Source: Phycisphaerae bacterium
GTDB lineage: Bacteria > Planctomycetota > Phycisphaerae > UBA1845
NCBI GenBank assembly: GCA_028277545.1
Contig: JANQGB010000926.1
Coordinates: 1 to 11,901 of the forward strand
Direction of reading: 5' to 3'
DNA: 11,901 bases
In this document: piece after piece, positions 8,279 to 11,901 of the stretch
Layout: each line of letters begins with the position of its first letter
Position numbering within the stretch: position 1 is the stretch's first letter
Notes under the pieces: generated by a model
Seen by the model: only the letters and a program-made list of their open reading frames with translations
What the model was told of the DNA's origin: nothing
Databases searched by the model: none
Position numbers and translations under genes: made by a program

Positions 8279-8689
8279 TTGGTCGTCGTTGAGCAGTTGG
8301 TCGAGCATTGCGTTGGAGATGGATATCCTGGGCACAGTCTGCTGGACAGCGGTCGATTTCCCGAGGGGTGGGTGGACCGGTATCTGCTGCTTCTTGAGGA
8401 AGCTGGGCGATGTTGGCAGAATCAGCCCTACTGGCCGCGAGAGCTTGTCACGGCAGTCCATACTGCCTCTTGGTATCTCGAGATTCGCTACCAGGCATGG
8501 TGCCAGTCCGAGCAGTCAGGCAATAGGGCCACGGCAGGGCAACTCGCGGCCATTCGCACGCCTAGCGAGTTGTTTCTGCTGGCCGGCCGCCCTGGTGCGA
8601 TGGCGAAGGAGACGAGTGGTGAGCCTGAGTGCGACGGGACGGCACGTGACCCTCAGCTTGACCAGTCTCGTGACGTCGAGTCCAATTAG
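8279..8689 (+). CDS. Uncharacterised soluble protein, start uncertain (up to 136 aa)
   Basis: I do not recognise a named family. The core (about residues 25-105) is rich in Trp, Tyr and Leu and looks like a folded helical protein: GRFPEGWVDRYLLLLEEAG, then YWPRELVTAVHTASWYLEIR and IRTPSELFLLAGRP. No signal peptide, membrane helix or catalytic motif is seen, and the last ~30 residues are polar and probably disordered. The frame has no ATG before the core: it follows an in-frame TGA (8261-8263), and the first plausible initiators are TTG 8279 or an internal GTG. The 5' end may therefore have been lost or replaced. An antisense frame (8180-8461) overlaps the N-terminal third and has tolerable codon bias, which lowers confidence for that part. 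The gene ends six bases before the repeat at 8695. Confidence 0.5.
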   Translation: MVVVEQLVEHCVGDGYPGHSLLDSGRFPEGWVDRYLLLLEEAGRCWQNQPYWPRELVTAVHTASWYLEIRYQAWCQSEQSGNRATAGQLAAIRTPSELFLLAGRPGAMAKETSGEPECDGTARDPQLDQSRDVESN

Positions 8690-8763
8690 CGGTTGGCACT
8701 CTTGATAGGTATAAGTCGAGCTGACAGCTTGTGTCTGCTACGTGGACGCGATCGGTGTTAAGG

Positions 8764-8777
8764 CGCTGAGCTCAGCG
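8764..8777. repeat. 14 bp perfect palindrome inside copy A
   Basis: CGCTGAGCTCAGCG is its own reverse complement. It is conserved unchanged in copy B at 11582-11595 and could be a binding or cruciform site of the element; function is unknown. Confidence 0.7.
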
Positions 8778-8876
8778 ATCGGAGACTCACTCGTGCTTCA
8801 AGTCGCGGTGATCGCGGTTCGTCAAGGATCGGGAGTACCTGCCGAGGAGGTATGATGTGGAGGCAGACAAGTAGCC

Positions 8877-8928
8877 TGACTCCTCTATGTTTTGACCCCT
8901 TTGTGTTTTGTGACCCCTTTATGTTTCG
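8877..8928 (+). repeat. Short tandem repeat, three degenerate units of 16-18 bp
   Basis: Three successive units: TGACTCCTCTATGTTT, TGACCCCTTTGTGTTT and (TG)TGACCCCTTTATGTTT. Copy B carries only the first two, and that 18 bp difference accounts exactly for the length difference between copies (400 versus 382 bp). Confidence 0.8.
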
Positions 8929-9106
8929 AACCCACTCTCGGTCACCACATAGCCGGTGGGGCCACAGCAGCCAGACTCTTGAAGCCACAGAGACCACGGA
9001 GGACACTGAGGGAACCGCCCGCCGTACTTGGGGTTATTGCCACCGCGACGAGACGCCCATGTATTCAGCATCGGTTTATCGATTAGTCTGTAAACAGGTA
9101 ACTGTC

Positions 9107-9126
9107 CCTAGTTGTGCCTAGTTGTG
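9107..9126 (+). repeat. 10 bp tandem duplication at the junction of copy A and partial copy C
   Basis: CCTAGTTGTG occurs twice back to back (9107-9116 and 9117-9126). It follows AGGTAACTGTCC, a sequence absent from copy B, whose end reads straight from TAAA into TAGTTG. Confidence 0.7.
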
Positions 9127-9197
9127 CGATCCATCAAGCTCTGGGAAGACCTGCCGAGGAGGTATGATGTGGAGGCAGAAAAGTAGCCTGACCCCTT
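9126..9197 (+). repeat. Partial copy C of the dispersed repeat, overlapping the start of a gene
   Basis: About 72 bp matching the central part of copies A and B: GCGATCCATCAAGCTCTGGG (as in B), then CTGCCGAGGAGGTATGATG (as in A), GGAGGCAGA and AAGTAGCCTGACCCCTTT. It lies about 30 bp after the end of copy A in the same orientation. It contains the Shine-Dalgarno (GAGGAGG, 9156-9162) and ATG codons (9164, 9167) used by the downstream membrane-protein gene. Confidence 0.82.
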
Positions 9198-9745
9198 TGG
9201 CCCCACTGACCCCTCGCTGGCCTGTTAACTGGCTCACTGTCTTCGGGTCGGTCGTGTTGATAGCAGGTGCTGCGCAGATAGCCATCTGGTTTGGAGTGCC
9301 GTGGATCATTGGTTCAACGGAAACGAGTACTGACGGCATGTTAGTGGGAAGCATGCTCCTCTGGACATTGTTCTGGATTCTGCTGACCCTGGTCCGCGCC
9401 GTCGCCAGGCAATTCCAGGTTTCTAAGCCGTTGCGTTTGACCGTGGTGATTCTACCGCTTGTTGCCGGAGCTTCGGCTTCCGCCGTGAGCATTGTGACTG
9501 ACCTGGATGTGATACTGCGATGGGACGTGAAGGACAGGTTACTCGTCTTTCGGCAGCTGGGCACACTCAGCCCTCTACTGATGGGCTTGACGTCCGCCGG
9601 TACCCTATTCACGCTGGATTTGTTGGTGGCACGCATGGCCCCCAGCATTACCACAGGCCTCTGCTCAAAGTGTGGCTACAACCTCACCGGCAACGTGTCA
9701 GGCACGTGCCCGGAGTGCGGGGAGGCGGTGGGCACGCCATCATAG
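9167..9745 (+). CDS. Membrane protein with C-terminal zinc ribbon; N-terminus derived from a repeat (192 aa)
   Basis: Four hydrophobic segments: about 22-45 (WLTVFGSVVLIAGAAQIAIW), 58-78 (MLVGSMLLWTLFWILLTLV), 88-108 (LRLTVVILPLVAGASASAV) and 129-152 (LGTLSPLLMGLTSAGTLFTL). A zinc ribbon follows at C166-x2-C169...C181-x2-C184 (CSKCGYNLTG, CPECGEA), a tail I associate with planctomycete membrane proteins of unknown role. ATG 9164 or 9167 follows GAGGAGG closely; a longer frame from TTG 9122 is possible but lacks a site. The first dozen residues (MWRQKSSLTPL) lie inside partial repeat copy C, and copies A and B encode MWRQTSSLTPL at the same place. No ATG occurs between the repeat and the end of the first helix, so the element appears to supply translation initiation. 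The gene converges on the WD40 gene, with 68 bp between stop codons. Confidence 0.78.
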   Translation: MWRQKSSLTPLAPLTPRWPVNWLTVFGSVVLIAGAAQIAIWFGVPWIIGSTETSTDGMLVGSMLLWTLFWILLTLVRAVARQFQVSKPLRLTVVILPLVAGASASAVSIVTDLDVILRWDVKDRLLVFRQLGTLSPLLMGLTSAGTLFTLDLLVARMAPSITTGLCSKCGYNLTGNVSGTCPECGEAVGTPS

Positions 9746-9813
9746 CAGGGTGGACATCGTGGTTCCAGTGAAACTGGCGCTGAGGGTGGCGTCGGCGCTG
9801 GAGACCACGCTGT

Positions 9814-10977
9814 TCACTTACTCCCCTCTTTGAAGGCCGGAGTCCGCGACAGCTTGTCGCGCCGGGTCCATCTCGTTTCCCAAAGTTGCTGTGGGTTTTC
9901 AGGCTGGGTGATGTCCCAGCGTGAGATGTTACGTCCGTCCTTCACCATGATGTGCCCCGTGACGGCACAGCAGCATGCGGTGGGGCTACTCCACCTGCCA
10001 CGCAGCGTACATCGGCGCTGCCCGGACTCGACATCGATGACAGCCACCGAGTTATCAGTGCCGCCGAGGCACTTCTCGTACGTGTACCCCACAACCAGCT
10101 TCTTCCCATCTGGGGAGAACATCACGGACGTCAGGCGGTCGCCCGCAACGTGGAACGTGCGAATCAGTCTACCAGTGGCTATATCCCACAAGCGAATCTG
10201 CTCTTTCGGGTGTTTCATCGCTACTGGCTGCATATATGCCGGGCGGTCTGAGTTCCCGTAGGAGCCGACGACCCACTTGCCGCTCGGGCTGAAGGTCAGA
10301 TCGGTGACGCTCGCCTCACCATGTTGCAGGGTCAGCGGCGTAGCTTCGTCGGCATCAGCCAGATTCCAGACTCTGATCGTACCATCGTCTCCGCCAGCCG
10401 AAGCCAGTCGCTGGCCGTCTGGGCTGAAGGCGACGGCAGACACGCTGTCTGTGTGTCCCGTCAACTCCTGGACCACCTGGCCGGTGATAACGTCAAGCAG
10501 CCGTACGACGTAATCATCGCATGCCAGGGCAAGCAGCGAATCATCCGGACCAAAGCAGAGGTCGAGGGCACGGTGAGGTATTTCGCAGACCGGAACGGGC
10601 TTCAGCGCTTCGGGTCGAATGCCGCGCGACTCGCCGAGATGCCAGATGGCGATGCGCCCTGCTTCATCGCTGGTGGCAAGGTCTGCGCCGTTTGAGCTGA
10701 AGCAGCCGGCGAGTATCCTCGACTTCGGCCAGCGTATCGAGGTGATGTGTCGGCCACTGCGAGCGTCATAGAGCGAGAGGCGGCCGTCGCGGCTCCTCCC
10801 GTAGCGCCCCATCGCGGCGATGATCTCGCCGGACGCAGCAGAAACGGCCACAGACCAGATATTGCCGTTATCGCAGAGCGGGCCGCTTCTCTCATCGGCA
10901 CCCAGACTCAGCCGGGGTTGCGCCAATAAGCCAATTTGGCCCACCGCGACGACGAGACCAGCTAGCTGCAGCTTCAT
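9814..10977 (-). CDS. Secreted seven-bladed WD40-repeat beta-propeller protein (387 aa)
   Basis: Begins with a signal peptide (MKLQLAGLVVAVGQIGLLAQ, then PRLSLG). Seven WD40-like blades follow, enough for a complete propeller. Examples are a blade with AIWHLG, the canonical blade VSAVAFSPDGQRLASAGGDD ending IRVWNL, VTDLTFSPSGKWVV ending IRLWDIATG, LTSVMFSPDGKKLVVGY ending VAVIDVESG, and a last degenerate blade ending ISRWDI. A short polar tail closes the protein. WD40 propellers are interaction scaffolds, and no enzymatic domain is attached; being exported, it probably acts outside the cytoplasm. ATG 10977 is preferred: GGAG (10987-10990) lies nine bases upstream and it places the signal peptide at the N-terminus. 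An in-frame ATG at 11019 would add 14 polar residues. The ATG shares its A with the stop of a possible upstream 109-codon frame (TGATG). Confidence 0.87.
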   Translation of the reverse strand: MKLQLAGLVVAVGQIGLLAQPRLSLGADERSGPLCDNGNIWSVAVSAASGEIIAAMGRYGRSRDGRLSLYDARSGRHITSIRWPKSRILAGCFSSNGADLATSDEAGRIAIWHLGESRGIRPEALKPVPVCEIPHRALDLCFGPDDSLLALACDDYVVRLLDVITGQVVQELTGHTDSVSAVAFSPDGQRLASAGGDDGTIRVWNLADADEATPLTLQHGEASVTDLTFSPSGKWVVGSYGNSDRPAYMQPVAMKHPKEQIRLWDIATGRLIRTFHVAGDRLTSVMFSPDGKKLVVGYTYEKCLGGTDNSVAVIDVESGQRRCTLRGRWSSPTACCCAVTGHIMVKDGRNISRWDITQPENPQQLWETRWTRRDKLSRTPAFKEGSK

Positions 10978-11306
10978 CAGCACCGGCTCCGTTCTGTCCT
11001 CCCTGTTGCCAGCGGACATGTTCTATACAGTGGTTGCCGCCGCGGTCCAGGCCTATCACGACGTTTCCGGCCTCGTATGTCGACGTTTGTCAAGGCGATC
11101 ATCTTCCAGTGTCTCACGCTCTCTACTTGATCGCGTTCAGAAAGATAAGCCTGCCGCATCACGTGCTCGGAACCGACTAGCTCCTCGATGACCCGATTCC
11201 GGTCACGATAGTGTAACTCCCTGCCCTCCCGATCCCAAGAGTTGGTGACCAGCTTCTTGATCGGCCGGCCCTGGCTGCCAGTCGCTGAAGTGTCGCTGTA
11301 TGGCAT
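10977..11306 (-). CDS. Possible small protein upstream of and coupled to the WD40 gene (109 aa), uncertain
   Basis: A minus-strand frame of 109 codons whose TGA stop overlaps the ATG of the WD40 gene by one base (TGATG), an arrangement typical of translational coupling. The middle (ELHYRDRNRVIEELVGSEHV, then RQAYLSERDQVESVRHWKM) has a plausible soluble-protein composition. The last ~25 residues are Arg/Pro-rich and overlap the alternative WD40 start. There is no good Shine-Dalgarno before its ATG, codon bias is only moderate and no family is recognised. It could equally be a chance frame or a decayed gene. Confidence 0.25.
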   Translation of the reverse strand: MPYSDTSATGSQGRPIKKLVTNSWDREGRELHYRDRNRVIEELVGSEHVMRQAYLSERDQVESVRHWKMIALTNVDIRGRKRRDRPGPRRQPLYRTCPLATGRTERSRC

Positions 11307-11512
11307 GCTGGCTTCGTCACGCAGTTCGGCTGACAGCGTACGTTGATGAGTAGCCGATGCAGTCCAGCTTTATCGGGGCGAGGTGGTGTTGGCCGTCTCT
11401 GGTGTCCAGCGCTGCCCGCCTGCATGTGGTCAAAAGGCGGGGCGCTGGCCGGTGCGTCTTGGTGCGGCGCGGAAAAGTAGCCTGACCCCTATTGGCAGTC
11501 TTTTGGCAGTCC
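11307..11512. other. Non-coding stretch before repeat copy B
   Basis: Together with the uncertain frame at 10977-11306 this makes roughly 500 bp without a confident gene. Frames present on the minus strand (11177-11425, 11317-11517) are Arg/Pro/Thr-rich chance frames. The only recognisable element is the repeat motif at 11472-11490. Confidence 0.5.
11472..11490 (+). repeat. Isolated occurrence of the REP-like motif
   Basis: GAAAAGTAGCCTGACCCCT matches the motif in partial copy C (9179-9195) and, with small changes, in copies A (about 8869-8884) and B (about 11687-11702). All four are on the plus strand. This one stands alone, about 20 bp before copy B, and is followed by a short duplication (GGCAGTC twice). 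Confidence 0.6.
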
Positions 11513-11894
11513 GGCACTCTTGCTGAGTGGAAATCGAGCTGACAGGTCGTGTCTGCTGCGTGGACGCGAGCGGTGTTAAGGCGCTGAGCTCAGCGATCGG
11601 AGACTCACTCGTGCTTCAAGTCGCGGCGTACGCGATCCATCAAGCTCTGGGAAGACCTGCCGAGGAGGAATGATGTGGAGGCAGACAAGTAGCCTGACTC
11701 CTCTATGTTTTGACCCCTTTGTGTTTCGAACCCACTCTCGGTCACCACATAGCCGGTGGGGCCACAGCAGCTAGACTCTTGAAGCCACAGAGACCACGGA
11801 GGACACTGAGGGAACCACCCGCCGTACTTGGGGTTATTGCCACCGCGACGAGACGCCCATGTATTCAGCATCGGTTTATCGATTAGTCTGTAAA
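11513..11894 (+). repeat. Copy B of the ~400 bp dispersed repeat, reaching the window's right edge
   Basis: Direct repeat of 8695-9094 in the same orientation, 382 bp versus 400 because one 18 bp tandem unit is missing. It starts GGCACTCTTG and ends GATTAGTCTGTAAA, then TAGTTGA to the edge, so the element may continue outside the window. The palindrome is at 11582-11595 and the GAGGAGG site at 11662-11668 before ATGATG. The frame from that ATG is closed early by TAG where copy A has CAG, arguing against a conserved protein in this frame. Confidence 0.88.
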
Positions 11895-11901
11895 TAGTTG
11901 A

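Larger units (their letters stand above)
8695..9094 (+). repeat. Copy A of a ~400 bp dispersed repeat
   Basis: Begins GGCACTCTTG and ends GATTAGTCTGTAAA. It matches copy B (11513-11894) over its full length in the same orientation. The 3' part from about 8852 is almost identical to copy B (two substitutions plus one 18 bp indel), while the 5' part is more diverged, with differences concentrated at 8705-8715 and 8829-8851. Internal landmarks are a 14 bp perfect palindrome (8764-8777), a GAGGAGG Shine-Dalgarno-like site (8844-8850) followed by ATGATG, the motif AAGTAGCCTGAC, a short tandem repeat (8877-8928) and a purine-rich stretch (CCACAGAGACCACGGAGGAC). The 89-codon frame starting at 8852 is interrupted by a stop in copy B, so it is not annotated as a gene. 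Confidence 0.88.

Noticed and set aside
8960..9015. Purine-rich CCACAGAGACCACGGAGGAC stretch considered as a CRISPR or phased repeat
   Set aside because: There are no regularly spaced units or spacers; it is simply a low-complexity part of the dispersed repeat, present once in each copy.
8852..9121. 89-codon frame with a strong Shine-Dalgarno inside repeat copy A
   Set aside because: Copy B has an in-frame TAG at the equivalent of a CAG codon and differs by an 18 bp unit. The sequence is low-complexity and repeat-derived, so it is treated as part of the element and not as a gene.
9118..9654. 178-codon minus-strand frame
   Set aside because: Shadow of the zinc-ribbon membrane protein, which has clear helices and paired CxxC motifs on the plus strand.
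9765..9777. Hairpin CCAGT-GAA-ACTGG between convergent genes
   Set aside because: Only a five-base-pair stem with no T-run on either side; too weak to call a terminator.

Overview
The window reads as chromosomal DNA of a planctomycete-like bacterium (Phycisphaerae or a relative), probably from a metagenome. This is inferred from style: high GC with G/C-ending codons, a secreted protein with dockerin-type EF-hand modules, a C-terminal CxxCGYNLTG...CPECG zinc ribbon, a secreted WD40 propeller, and many small lineage-specific proteins. No rRNA, tRNA or CRISPR array was seen.

Layout. 1-1685 (minus) is the N-terminal 561 residues of a YgfK-type iron-sulfur flavoprotein that runs off the left edge. 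1822-3708 (minus) is a complete RecQ helicase lying upstream of it. A 66-residue unknown gene diverges from recQ at 3856-4056. 4299-6152 (minus) encodes a large secreted protein with a pseudopilin-like head and C-terminal calcium-binding modules. 6153-6927 holds no convincing gene. 6928-8061 (plus) is a probable two-gene unit: a 93-residue acyl-carrier-protein-like protein whose two halves appear in swapped order, and a four-helix membrane protein. 8279-8689 (plus) is an uncharacterised protein. 9167-9745 (plus) is a membrane protein with a C-terminal zinc ribbon. 9814-10977 (minus) is a secreted seven-bladed WD40 protein.

The right third is shaped by a repeat. A ~400 bp element occurs as two direct copies (8695-9094 and 11513-11894) that are near-identical over their 3' 240 bp. 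They differ there by two substitutions and one 18 bp unit of an internal short tandem repeat. A 72 bp partial copy (9126-9197) lies just after the first one and appears to supply the ribosome-binding site, start codon and first dozen residues of the zinc-ribbon membrane protein. A separate occurrence of the motif AAGTAGCCTGACCCCT precedes the second full copy. The element looks like a non-autonomous mobile repeat; no transposase is in the window.

The genes do not form one obvious pathway. The most notable items are the repeat that appears to have been captured as a gene start and the apparently permuted, serine-less ACP-like protein.
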